From Aldehydirespirator sp965116665 (GTDB taxonomy: Bacteria; Actinomycetota; Acidimicrobiia; Acidimicrobiales; Aldehydirespiratoraceae), in NCBI GenBank assembly GCA_965116665.1, contig OZ220709.1, forward strand, positions 3,844,001 through 3,908,000: a DNA stretch of 64,000 bases, given 5' to 3'. A program made the position numbers and the translations under genes. This document shows, piece after piece, positions 27,241-35,067 of this stretch. Under the pieces are notes generated by a model. The model made no database searches. It saw only the letters and a program-made list of their open reading frames with translations, and was not told the origin of the DNA. The number at the start of each line of letters is the position of its first letter. The stretch's first letter is position 1.

Positions 27241-28146
27241 TCAGTCCAGCCCGGTGCGCTCCAGGAAGTCGCGCATGACCTCCACGCACTTCGAGGGCTG
27301 TTCCAGCTGAAGGAAGTGGGTGGCGTCGGGCAGGAAGTCGTAGTCCACCGTCAGCATCTCGCCGAAGTCCAGCGTCGGGAGAAACGAGTAGGGGAGCGTC
27401 GGGTCCGCTCCGATCACCTTTGTGGGGCAGTTCAGCGCGTCCAGGTCGACCAGCACCGCGAAGATGCGTGCGTGGGCTATGAACTGCGCCTCGTGCTCGC
27501 GCGGGAAGCGGAGCTCGTAGCCGGAGCCGTCCGGCGACTCGCGCAGTGTGGTCCTGGCGATGAGGTCGATGGCACCCGGGACGGTGTGCCGGTACATTGG
27601 CAGGAAGGAGAGCAGGTCGGTGTAGGCCTCCAGCGTCTTGAACCTGTAGGTGCGCCTCTCGGCCAGCTTGGCGGCGTGCTTGACTGCCTCGTCGAACTCG
27701 TTGCGGGTCTCCACCGGCTTGCGCAGGGGAGGATCGAACAGCACCAACGCCGAGAACCGCTCGCCTTCCGTGGGGGACAGCAGCGATGCCAGGGACGAGA
27801 CCGAATGGAACACACCGACCTGCGGCTTGGTGCCGTAGTGGCTGTCGATGGCGTCGAGAACCCGGTCGTGGTCATCGACGAACGTGGGGACGGTGTGTTC
27901 CGACAGGGCGCTGATCGCGTTCCACCCGTGGCTTCTCATGTCGTAGACGACGACATCGAAGTCGTCGGTCAGCAGCGACCAGAACGGGTAGTACATGTCG
28001 ATGGCCAGGCCGATCCCGTGTGACAGGACGAGCCTCGTGCCGTCGGGGTTTCCGTAACGGCGCACCACGATGGTGGTGTCGCCCCCCACCTCTACATCGT
28101 GCACCGACCGAGGCGCAGGAATCGTCCAGACAACGTCAGACGCCAT
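27241..28146 (-). CDS. Alpha/beta hydrolase
   Basis: 301 residues with an alpha/beta hydrolase_1 fold: LVLSHGIGLAIDMYY (oxyanion region, residue 39 on), YDMRSHG near residue 68, the nucleophile in GVFHSVSS (Ser near 115, G-x-S-x-S rather than G-x-S-x-G) and a C-terminal His in DATHFLQLEQP. It is convergent with the PKS and 142 nt from its end. The PKS lacks a thioesterase, so this protein is a candidate chain-release enzyme; that is inference from position. It could equally be an unrelated esterase. Confidence 0.82.
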   Translation of the reverse strand: MASDVVWTIPAPRSVHDVEVGGDTTIVVRRYGNPDGTRLVLSHGIGLAIDMYYPFWSLLTDDFDVVVYDMRSHGWNAISALSEHTVPTFVDDHDRVLDAIDSHYGTKPQVGVFHSVSSLASLLSPTEGERFSALVLFDPPLRKPVETRNEFDEAVKHAAKLAERRTYRFKTLEAYTDLLSFLPMYRHTVPGAIDLIARTTLRESPDGSGYELRFPREHEAQFIAHARIFAVLVDLDALNCPTKVIGADPTLPYSFLPTLDFGEMLTVDYDFLPDATHFLQLEQPSKCVEVMRDFLERTGLD

Positions 28147-28189
28147 CGAAGAGATAGTAACGGCCGCTGCCCAAATCCTTGAAGGCGGA

Positions 28190-29941
28190 CTAGCCCGACG
28201 CCCTGACCTGCACCGTTACCACGTCCAACCCTTGGAACTTCTGATGGTGCACCGACGAGGCGTAGTGCCGCAGCAGCCTGAGCGAGATCTCGCCCTCCTC
28301 CACGCCGGCGGTGCTCTGGGACTCCTCGCTCAGGTGGGCCAGCCGGTCCTCGAGGTTCTGCTCGTCGAACACGGCCAGGAACTCCATCTCGACCACCGCG
28401 CCGCTGTGACGGGCCACGACGACCAGACTGGGCGCTTCCCCGTCCGACCGGTCGTCCTGCCGCTGCAGCAGGCTGATCAGAGTCTCCTCGCCGGCGGAGC
28501 GCAATCGCTGTGCGGCGGCCTCGTCCCATCCGATGTCGGTGGCGAAGCCGCGCAGGAACTCGTCGATCTCGCCGACCGCCGACGGGTGGAGGTCGGCCTG
28601 CAGGCGTGCTCGCCGGCCCCGGTGGGTCAGATCCACGAAGCGGGTCATCATCACCGCGACCAGCGCGCCGGCCAGCATGCCGCTGTCGATCAACGGACCC
28701 CACGTCTCGCCCAGCAGGTCGGCTCCGATGGTCTGGTTGTCCAGGCCCACCCCCACCGAGAAGGCGATGCCCACTGTGAGGGCCTTGCCCCGGTCGAGGC
28801 CGTCGGCCACCACCGTCTGTATGCCGCTCACGAAAAGCACCGCGACCGCGGTGAGCAGGTAGGCGCCCATCACCGGGCTGGGTATCGCCAGAAGCACGGC
28901 CGCCACCTTGGGCGACAGGGCCAGCACGACCATCGACGCCCCTACCGCGTAGCCGACACGACGGGCGGCAATGCCGGTGAGGTTGACCAGCAGCGGGCTC
29001 GACGACGAGTAGACGGACGTCGGCGGCGTGCCGGCCAGGCCCGAGAGCAGGATGCCGACGCCGTTGGTGTTGAGCGATCCCTGCACCAGCCGGTAGTCCG
29101 TCACCCGCGGCCTGCGCCATGAGACCTGCTGGATGGCGATGCAGTCGCCGATGTTCTTGACGCTGCCGACCAGGGCGATCACCACGAAGGCCGGCAGCAG
29201 GGCCCAGAACTCGATGCCCGGGGTCAGGTCCATCCCAGGGAAACCGCTTCCCGGCAGCCCGATCCAGCGAGCGTCCCGGATCTGCTGGACCTCGCACGCC
29301 CCGAACGCGACGGCCACCGCGCAGCCGCCGGCGATGCCGATGAGCGGCGACCAGACACGCCACCGCCCGGAGACCCGCAGTGCCAGCGCCACCACCGCGA
29401 CGAGAGTCACTAGAGCTGCCACCGGCCCGGCCGCGGCTGGCGCAGACTCGGGAACCTCGTTCACCCGGTCGAGCGCGATGGGCAGGATCGCGGCCGCTAT
29501 CAGCATGAGCACCGTGCCCGACACCACCGGCGTGATGATCCGGCGCAGCAGGGGAAGCCAGAGGGACAGCCCGGTGTAGAAGAGGGCCGCCGCGACGGTG
29601 AGGCTGGCGAGCAGGGCCGGCCCGCCCGCAGCCAGGGCCAGCACCGAGACCGCGACATAGTTTGGTGTAGGTCCCATGATCAGGATGTGGCCGGCGCCGA
29701 ATCGCCAGAAGCGGGCGGCCTGCAGCGCGGTCAGCCCCCCGGCGATCACCAGCGAGGCGAACACCGCCCAGGTGAGGTAGGCGTCATCCTGGCCGCCGGC
29801 TCGGACCGTGATGGCCACAACCAGCACCATCGTCGCCAGCACGAGCATGACCCCCTGGAGTCCGACACCCAGCGCGATCAGCGGCGGGCACGGCTCGTCC
29901 GGCTCGTAGCGGATGGCCTCGTCGGCTCCTGGTGCTGTCAC
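28190..29941 (-). CDS. NCS2-type nucleobase/xanthine permease with C-terminal HATPase-like domain
   Basis: 583 residues. Residues 25-430 carry about 12 to 14 hydrophobic helices with NCS2-like features (a Q/N-rich loop NIGDCIAIQQVSW and NTNGVGILLSGLAGTPPTSVYSSS). After residue 440 the protein changes to a soluble domain. It has FLRGFATDIGWDEAAAQRLRSAGEETL, close to the N-box helix of anti-sigma-factor (RsbW/GHKL) ATPases, and a last strand-helix pair LLRHYASSVHHQKFQGLDVVTVQV. The G boxes are weak. Permease fusion to such a domain suggests regulation by or of the ATPase part. A purine or pyrimidine substrate is inferred. Confidence 0.85.
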   Translation of the reverse strand: MTAPGADEAIRYEPDEPCPPLIALGVGLQGVMLVLATMVLVVAITVRAGGQDDAYLTWAVFASLVIAGGLTALQAARFWRFGAGHILIMGPTPNYVAVSVLALAAGGPALLASLTVAAALFYTGLSLWLPLLRRIITPVVSGTVLMLIAAAILPIALDRVNEVPESAPAAAGPVAALVTLVAVVALALRVSGRWRVWSPLIGIAGGCAVAVAFGACEVQQIRDARWIGLPGSGFPGMDLTPGIEFWALLPAFVVIALVGSVKNIGDCIAIQQVSWRRPRVTDYRLVQGSLNTNGVGILLSGLAGTPPTSVYSSSSPLLVNLTGIAARRVGYAVGASMVVLALSPKVAAVLLAIPSPVMGAYLLTAVAVLFVSGIQTVVADGLDRGKALTVGIAFSVGVGLDNQTIGADLLGETWGPLIDSGMLAGALVAVMMTRFVDLTHRGRRARLQADLHPSAVGEIDEFLRGFATDIGWDEAAAQRLRSAGEETLISLLQRQDDRSDGEAPSLVVVARHSGAVVEMEFLAVFDEQNLEDRLAHLSEESQSTAGVEEGEISLRLLRHYASSVHHQKFQGLDVVTVQVRASG

Positions 29942-30114
29942 CGCATCCTGTCACTGTCCGGCTGCCGGGCGTCGCCCACGACCGGACCCTAGCCGTCGGC
30001 CTGCGCGCCCCACGACGAGGTGCGCAGCCCAGGTTCGACGAACTATGCAAGAATGAGAATCTCTACAGTATGAGCATAGATATAAGGAAAACCAAAGGAA
30101 ATGGGAGCCGATCC

Positions 30115-31104
30115 ATGGAACTCCATCCGTTCGATCATGACTTCCGGGTCACTTGCGAGCAGACTGAGCAGTTCAGGCGCGACGGCTTCGTCAAACTTGA
30201 GGGGTTCCTTAATGCCGGCGCGGTCGCCGCACTGCGGGATCGCGTCGATGTCGAGTTGAGCCGCGGAGCCGCCATCAACATGCGAGCCGTGGCGTTCAGC
30301 AGAGCCCAATACGACTTCGGCACTTCCAAGCGGGACATCTTCGAGTTGATTCAACGTCCCTATTTCCGTCGGGCTCTGACCGGCCTGACGGGACGAGACC
30401 TCTTCCTCACATTCGAGGTGTCCTTCGAGATCGAGAGGAACCTCAACAAGGGGCTGCCGTGGCATGTGGGCGTGCAGAGCTTCGGCTTCCAGTTCGCCGA
30501 GGACTTCGGATGCACGCTGTGGTCGCCCATGCAAGCCGTAGACACGAGTGGACAGCGGGGCGGCATGACCTACGTCCCCCAGCATGTCGTGTCGGGTGAG
30601 TTCGTGTACTCGGCCGACATGGCGGTCGCCGAGATGCTCGGGGCCAGGGAGCGGTCCGGTACCGCGACGAACGCGCAGGACTACTTCGATCTGAGACTGG
30701 GATTCCTGAACAACCCTGTTATGGAGGAGTTGCTCGAGGTCCACCGGATAGAGGAGGACTTCGATCCCGGCGACGTGCTGTTGTTCAACAAGATGGTCGT
30801 TCACCGGAGCGTCATGCTCGGCGACGGGGAGCTTGCCCGTCGCGCCGCGTACGTGCTGCGCTTCGTCGATGCGGCCTCGCGTTACGACCTGAACCGGGCG
30901 CGAGCCCTCGAGTTCCCGGTTGAGCAGTACGGGAAGGGGCTCTTCCCCTACAAGCCAGCCACCCGCCAGCACATCGAGATCGCCGAGGCCGGGGCGGAGC
31001 ACGGCGACCTGCTCGCACAATGTGCCTACTTCAGCGACCGCGACCGCAGGATGCTCAGGAGGATGCGAGACGGCCCCAGTGCTCAGGGCGCCCTAGCCTC
31101 CTAG
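30115..31104 (+). CDS. Phytanoyl-CoA dioxygenase-family protein with HxG iron motif (candidate Fe/2OG halogenase)
   Basis: 329 residues with a PhyH-like double-stranded beta helix. The proximal iron motif, normally HxD, reads W-H117-V-G119, so the carboxylate ligand is missing. The distal H230 (VVHRS) and the following Arg for 2-oxoglutarate (RRAAYVLRF) are kept. In SyrB2, WelO5 and BesD the acid is also Ala or Gly, leaving room for a chloride. GQRGGMTYVPQ replaces the usual GxxxxxPGSH. I prefer ATG 30115, since GGGAG lies 8 nt before it; ATG 30070 is an alternative. A palindromic hairpin follows the gene. Confidence 0.8.
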   Translation: MELHPFDHDFRVTCEQTEQFRRDGFVKLEGFLNAGAVAALRDRVDVELSRGAAINMRAVAFSRAQYDFGTSKRDIFELIQRPYFRRALTGLTGRDLFLTFEVSFEIERNLNKGLPWHVGVQSFGFQFAEDFGCTLWSPMQAVDTSGQRGGMTYVPQHVVSGEFVYSADMAVAEMLGARERSGTATNAQDYFDLRLGFLNNPVMEELLEVHRIEEDFDPGDVLLFNKMVVHRSVMLGDGELARRAAYVLRFVDAASRYDLNRARALEFPVEQYGKGLFPYKPATRQHIEIAEAGAEHGDLLAQCAYFSDRDRRMLRRMRDGPSAQGALAS

Positions 31105-31149
31105 GGCGAGGAGCCGGACTCCTGACGCAGAAGTGCGAGCCGCGGCTCG
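31089..31149 (+). terminator. Hairpin pair behind the halogenase-like gene
   Basis: Two strong hairpins. CGCCCTAG-cctc-CTAGGGCG (31,089-31,108) is an 8-bp stem overlapping the stop codon. A second is the perfect 14-nt palindrome CGAGCCGCGGCTCG (31,136-31,149). There is no T-run, so they could be a GC-type terminator or an RNA-stabilising structure. Confidence 0.5.
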
Positions 31150-31223
31150 GATCCCCCCGGCGCCCGCGACGAGGTCGCCGACCTGATCACCGGCTGGATC
31201 CGGAGTCAGCTCTGATCCAGCGC

Positions 31224-31249
31224 TATTGGCGTCATATTGGCGCTACTAT
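31224..31249 (+). promoter_or_regulatory. vapBC promoter/operator with direct repeats
   Basis: TATTGGCG occurs twice (31,224-31,231 and 31,235-31,242), 11 bp apart, i.e. one helical turn. It is followed by a -10-like TACTAT (31,244-31,249) only 5 nt before the vapB ATG. The mRNA would be leaderless or nearly so. The repeats are a likely VapB/VapBC binding site. Confidence 0.55.
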
Positions 31250-31254
31250 GGCTC

Positions 31255-31497
31255 ATGGCCACGATCCAGATCAAGCACATCCCTGAAGATGTTCATCGCA
31301 AGCTCCGAGTCCGCGCCGCCGCTGCGGGACAGTCGCTGCAGCAGTACATGCTGGACGCGGTGTGCAGGCAGGCGGACCTGGCCAGCGCCGAGGAGCTGCT
31401 CGTTCGCAAGCGCGTGGAGGCTCTCGCCCATGGCCAGGCGGACCTCGACCCGCAGCTGATCGTGGACATCATCCGGGCCGATCGCGAGTCGCATTGA
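31255..31497 (+). CDS. vapB: Ribbon-helix-helix antitoxin, VapB/FitA type
   Basis: 80 residues. The N-terminal MATIQIKHIPEDVHRKLRVR with AAAAGQSLQQYM is a typical RHH DNA-binding domain of FitA-like antitoxins. The C-terminal half is acidic/helical and would bind the toxin. The frame also allows TTG 31237, but the RHH starts at ATG 31255. It overlaps the toxin gene by 4 nt (TTGA). Confidence 0.88.
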   Translation: MATIQIKHIPEDVHRKLRVRAAAAGQSLQQYMLDAVCRQADLASAEELLVRKRVEALAHGQADLDPQLIVDIIRADRESH

Positions 31498-31886
31498 TCG
31501 TTGCCGACGCCAGCGTGGTGACCGAGGCCGTCGGCGGATTGAGTGAGCGCAATCTTGAGGCCCTGAGCCGCATCACCCGGGAGGCCGCGCTGGCACCGCA
31601 CGTGCTCGATCTTGAAGTCGCCTCGGCTCTGAGGGGGCTGGTGCGCCGCGGGGTGCTCGCCGAAGCACTGGCCCAGGCCGCGTTGCGGCACCTTGCGGTA
31701 CTGCCGGTGACCCGCTGCGGTCATCGCCCGTTGCTGCCGCGTTGCTGGGAACTGCGTGACAACCTCACCGTCTACGACGCCGCCTACGTCGGGCTGGCCG
31801 AGGCGACGGGAGCGACGCTACTGACCTCCGACCAGCGACTGGCCCAGGCTCCCGGCATCCGCTGCGAGGTCGAACTCCTCCACTGA
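31494..31886 (+). CDS. vapC: PIN-domain toxin, VapC
   Basis: 130 residues starting with TTG at 31,494, overlapping the vapB stop by 4 nt. The four acidic PIN residues are D5 (VADAS), E41 (DLEVASAL), D95 (TVYDAAYVGLA) and D113 (TSDQRL). The enzyme should be an Mg2+-dependent RNase acting on tRNA or rRNA, neutralised by the antitoxin. Frame extension upstream would run into vapB and is rejected. Confidence 0.9.
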   Translation: MIVADASVVTEAVGGLSERNLEALSRITREAALAPHVLDLEVASALRGLVRRGVLAEALAQAALRHLAVLPVTRCGHRPLLPRCWELRDNLTVYDAAYVGLAEATGATLLTSDQRLAQAPGIRCEVELLH

Positions 31887-31931
31887 CGGGGCTCTACCAT
31901 CGGTGTCGAACTCCGCGTAGAGGTGTAGGTG

Positions 31932-32375
31932 ATGGCTCGAATCGACTTGGTGCATCCGGACAATGCCGAGGGGTCGTGGTTCGTGGACACTCGCTGCATC
32001 CGGTGCGACGCAGCCCGGCACTGGGCGCCCGGGCTCATCGACCGGGACGACGAGGGGCTCTCCTATGTGGCTCGCCAGCCCGAGAGCGCTGAAGAGGTGT
32101 CGGCGCTGTGGCGGGCCGCGGTGGCCTGCCCTACGCAGTCCATCGGCACCAGTGAGGCTCGCCGCCCGCCCGAGCCGGCATTCCCGTACGAGCTGACGCC
32201 TGGCGTATATGCGCTGGGGCACAACGCCCGATCCTCGTTCGGCGCCCACTCGTACCTGGTACCCCGTCCCGACGGGAACCTGATGCCATGCGCGGCATCG
32301 GCCGGCCCGGCTGGACCGACCGCCCCGATACTGCCCACGACCGGTTCTAGGACCGACCGCCCCGATACCGCCTAG
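31932..32375 (+). pseudogene. Truncated ferredoxin/MBL-fold protein gene
   Basis: 147 residues. The N-terminal part is a [4Fe-4S] ferredoxin-like segment (DTRCIRCDAARHWAP, later AVACPTQSIG, near residue 67) as seen in MBL-fold proteins with a leading ferredoxin. The next part, ELTPGVYALGHNARSSFGAHSYLV, is the start of the metallo-beta-lactamase domain. The frame then runs after GNLM into PCAASAGPAGPTAPILPTTG and stops inside a tandem repeat. All metal-binding HxHxDH residues are therefore missing. The gene is a 3'-deleted remnant. Confidence 0.75.
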
Positions 32376-32386
32376 GACTGGTTCTA
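32313..32386 (+). repeat. 37-bp tandem repeat, two copies
   Basis: Unit 32,313-32,349 and unit 32,350-32,386 differ at four positions of 37. Each contains GGACCGACCGCCCCGATA and ends GGTTCTA. They sit at the broken 3' end of the ferredoxin/MBL remnant, just upstream of the Rieske gene. Confidence 0.75.
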
Positions 32387-32453
32387 GGCCCGGCCGCTCG
32401 CGCAAGGCCCGGCTGCTTGGACTGGGTTCGGGGTGCTCCGGTAGGGTCGCGGC

Positions 32454-33635
32454 GTGATCGCGGACTTGCATGCCGAGCCGGCGGTGGAGCGTCTGCAGCG
32501 CAGGGTGGCCGAGACGGCCGGTCTGGTGCACGCACCGGTCGACAGCCCGATGCTGCAGCCCTACGAGGTGTTCGACCAGGAGCTGTTCGACCTCGAGATG
32601 GTGCGGGTGTTCGGGCGGTCTTGGGTGTGGCTGGGCGACACCGAGGACCTGACCGAGCCCGGCGACTACATCACCGGCACCATCGGCTACCAGCCGGTGA
32701 TGGTGATCCGCCAGGAGGACGGCTCGGTGCGGGGCTTCCTCAACAACTGCCGCCACCGGGCCTCGGGCCTGCTGTTCGAGCCGGCCGGCAACTGCGGCAA
32801 GACCATGACCTGCCCCTACCACAACTGGGCCTACGCCATCGACGGCCAGCTCGTCGGCATCCCCGACCGGGCCCGCATGTATCCCGACGGCATGCCCACC
32901 GACGACTACGGGCTGGTGGAGATCCGCGTCGAGTTGGCCTGGGACAAGCTCGTGTTCGGATGCCTGTCACGCAGAGCGCCCTCGTTCCGGGAGTGGATCG
33001 CGCCGCTGGCTGAGCGCTACGACCTCTACAAGTTCGACACCTTCACCCGCTACTACCGCCAACTCGACCAGACCTATCCCATCAACTGGAAGGCCTTCGC
33101 GGAGAACTCCAACGACGACTACCACGTTCGCTTCGTGCACCGGCGGCTCAACAAGCTGCGCAAGCAGATGGACACCATCGTGCGCTTCGAGGGCCGCACC
33201 TGCAGCGGCTTCAAGCCCCACTCCGGCGCCGAGGACGCCACCGGCGGGCGCACCGACCTCACCCCCGAACAGCTCCTCGGCCACTACGCCGACTACATCT
33301 ACCCCAACCTCACCCCGCTGCCGTATCCCACCCAGCTCATCCTGGTGCGGGCCGACCCGATCGCCCCCGATCGCACCCGGCTCTTCAGCCGCGTCTACGG
33401 GATCGACAAGTCGATACCGGAACAGGACTTCGAGCTGGACCGGCTGGCCGTCACCAACCGCGAGGACACCGACATGGTGACCGTGCTCATGAACAACCTG
33501 CGGTCGCCGTTCTACCGGGTGGGTCCGGCCTCCACCTGGGAGGGGCGGGCCGCGCATGTGATGAAGCAGGTGCGCGCCGACGTGGCGACCCCTCTGGCCG
33601 AGGACGAGTTCACCGCGCCGCTGCCTGCGGATTAG
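32454..33635 (+). CDS. Rieske non-heme iron oxygenase, alpha subunit (1)
   Basis: 393 residues starting with GTG. The Rieske cluster is C99-R-H101 and C120-P-Y-H123. The catalytic iron ligands are H224 and H229 in DDYHVRFVH, with D221/D222 as the bridge. It has an N-terminal half typical of Rieske alpha subunits and a C-terminal RHO_alpha_C domain. It is the first gene of a plus-strand cluster containing an aldolase, a beta subunit and a second alpha subunit. Substrate is unknown. Confidence 0.93.
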   Translation: MIADLHAEPAVERLQRRVAETAGLVHAPVDSPMLQPYEVFDQELFDLEMVRVFGRSWVWLGDTEDLTEPGDYITGTIGYQPVMVIRQEDGSVRGFLNNCRHRASGLLFEPAGNCGKTMTCPYHNWAYAIDGQLVGIPDRARMYPDGMPTDDYGLVEIRVELAWDKLVFGCLSRRAPSFREWIAPLAERYDLYKFDTFTRYYRQLDQTYPINWKAFAENSNDDYHVRFVHRRLNKLRKQMDTIVRFEGRTCSGFKPHSGAEDATGGRTDLTPEQLLGHYADYIYPNLTPLPYPTQLILVRADPIAPDRTRLFSRVYGIDKSIPEQDFELDRLAVTNREDTDMVTVLMNNLRSPFYRVGPASTWEGRAAHVMKQVRADVATPLAEDEFTAPLPAD

Positions 33636-33656
33636 CAACAGGAACGGGTTCGATCC

Positions 33657-34451
33657 ATGAACACCATGAGTGGTCCGCTCTCGGCCGTGTCCGCCGGCAA
33701 GCGCCGGCGGTTCCGGCACATCTTCCGGGCCGACGGCCGGGCCGTGTTCGTGGCCATGGACCATCCCGCCTACATGGGCATGGGCGTGGCGCCGCAAGCC
33801 GCGGCCGCCATCGCGAGGGGCGGGCCCGACGCGGTGCTGGCCACCTGGCAGCTGGCCCGAGCCCGCCCCGCCGACTTCGCCGGAGCGGGGCTGGTGCTGC
33901 GCGTCGACGGCGGGATCTCCGATCTGGGCGACCCGCCCGCGGCCGACACGACCTCCCTGCTCTACACGGCCGAGCAGGCCATGGTCCTCGGCGCCGACGC
34001 CGTGGTGATCATGGTCTTTCCGGGTACGCCCGACGAGGAGCACTCGCTGCAACGACTGGCGAAGCTCGCAGCCGAGTGCGAACTGCTCGGCCTGCCGGTG
34101 ATGGCCGAGTCGATACCGGGGGGCTGGCCCCGCACAGTGCCTTGGACGGCCGAGAACGTGGGCCGCGGGGCCCGGCTGGCCGTCGAACTGGGCGCAGACA
34201 TCGTCAAGACCATGTGCCCCGGACCTGTTGAGGAGTTCGCGGCCGTGGCCGAGGCATGCCCGGCGCCGGTGGTGGCTCTCGGGGGCCCGAAAGTCGACGA
34301 CGAGGACCAGGTGGTCGCACTGGCCCGCGGGGTGGTCGAGGCCGGCGGTGCGGGCGTGGCCTTCGGGCGCAACGTCTGGGGCTCCGACGACCCGGCCGCG
34401 CTGGTCGGCCGCCTGCTGGAAGCCGTCCACGGCCCCGGAGCAGGCGAGTAG
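33657..34451 (+). CDS. DeoC/FbaB-type class I aldolase
   Basis: 264 residues forming a TIM barrel of the DeoC/FbaB/LsrF type. VAMDHPAYMGMG (residues 31-42) is the start of the barrel, ADIVKTMCPG (Lys near 184) carries the Schiff-base lysine, and VALGGPK and GVAFGRNVW bind phosphate. It is spaced 21 nt behind the Rieske alpha gene and 5 nt before the beta subunit, so it is part of the operon. It probably cleaves an aldol product of the oxygenase pathway; the reaction is not known. Confidence 0.9.
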   Translation: MNTMSGPLSAVSAGKRRRFRHIFRADGRAVFVAMDHPAYMGMGVAPQAAAAIARGGPDAVLATWQLARARPADFAGAGLVLRVDGGISDLGDPPAADTTSLLYTAEQAMVLGADAVVIMVFPGTPDEEHSLQRLAKLAAECELLGLPVMAESIPGGWPRTVPWTAENVGRGARLAVELGADIVKTMCPGPVEEFAAVAEACPAPVVALGGPKVDDEDQVVALARGVVEAGGAGVAFGRNVWGSDDPAALVGRLLEAVHGPGAGE

Positions 34452-34456
34452 GGCCG

Positions 34457-35020
34457 ATGGGTGCTCAGGCGGCGTCACCGGTGGACGATCGCCTGTACCA
34501 GCGGCTGGTGGACCTGCTGTCGACGGGGCGGCCCGATCCCGGCCCCGGCCACGTCGAGTTGGGCCCGGCGGTCGAGCAGGCCCTCTACCACGAGGCCCGC
34601 CTGCTGGACGACCGCTGCTACCGCGACTGGCTGGAGCGGTTCACCGACGATTGCGTCTACTGGATCCCTCTCGATCCCGCCGGCGACCCGCGGGCCCGGG
34701 TCTCCTACCTGCTCGACGACCGCCGCCGCATGGAGGACCGCATCGGGCTGCTGGAGACCGGTTGGGCCCACGCCCAGGAGCCGCCGTCGCGGACCTGCCG
34801 GATCGTGTCCAACGCCGAGGCCTGGCCGCTGCCCGACGGCGAGACGCTGGTCCGGTGCTCGACGGTGGTCTGGGAGCACCGCAAGGACCGGCTGACCCCG
34901 TTCGCCAGCCGCAACGACTACGTGTTCGCCTCGCTGGGCCAGCAGTGGTCGATCCGGTACAAGATCGTGCGGCTGGTGGACAGCCGCGGCGATGTCCGCA
35001 AGTTCTCATTCGTGCTATAG
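34457..35020 (+). CDS. Ring-hydroxylating oxygenase, beta subunit
   Basis: 187 residues of the SnoaL-like/BphE family: HEARLLDDRCYRDWLERFTDDCVYWIPL (residues 36-64), the family's opening, and TRIV-type strands later (RTCRIVSNAEA). The frame is open upstream, but ATG 34457 with GAGTAGGGCCG before it fits the family start. It structurally supports an alpha subunit. Two alpha subunits flank it (32,454 and 35,068), so it may serve either or both. Confidence 0.9.
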   Translation: MGAQAASPVDDRLYQRLVDLLSTGRPDPGPGHVELGPAVEQALYHEARLLDDRCYRDWLERFTDDCVYWIPLDPAGDPRARVSYLLDDRRRMEDRIGLLETGWAHAQEPPSRTCRIVSNAEAWPLPDGETLVRCSTVVWEHRKDRLTPFASRNDYVFASLGQQWSIRYKIVRLVDSRGDVRKFSFVL

Positions 35021-35061
35021 GCATCCGTGCTATAGATGGCGCAAGGTAGATGCCGCAAGGT
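35011..35061 (+). repeat. Micro-duplications between beta and alpha subunit genes
   Basis: CGTGCTATAG occurs at 35,011-35,020 and 35,026-35,035, spanning the beta-subunit stop. CGCAAGGT occurs at 35,040-35,047 and 35,054-35,061, duplicating the ribosome-binding site of the next gene. This explains the two candidate starts 35050 and 35068. Confidence 0.75.
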
Positions 35062-35067
35062 TCCGAT

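Noticed and set aside
32313..32386. 37-bp repeats considered as a CRISPR fragment
   Set aside because: Two adjacent units without spacers or cas genes.
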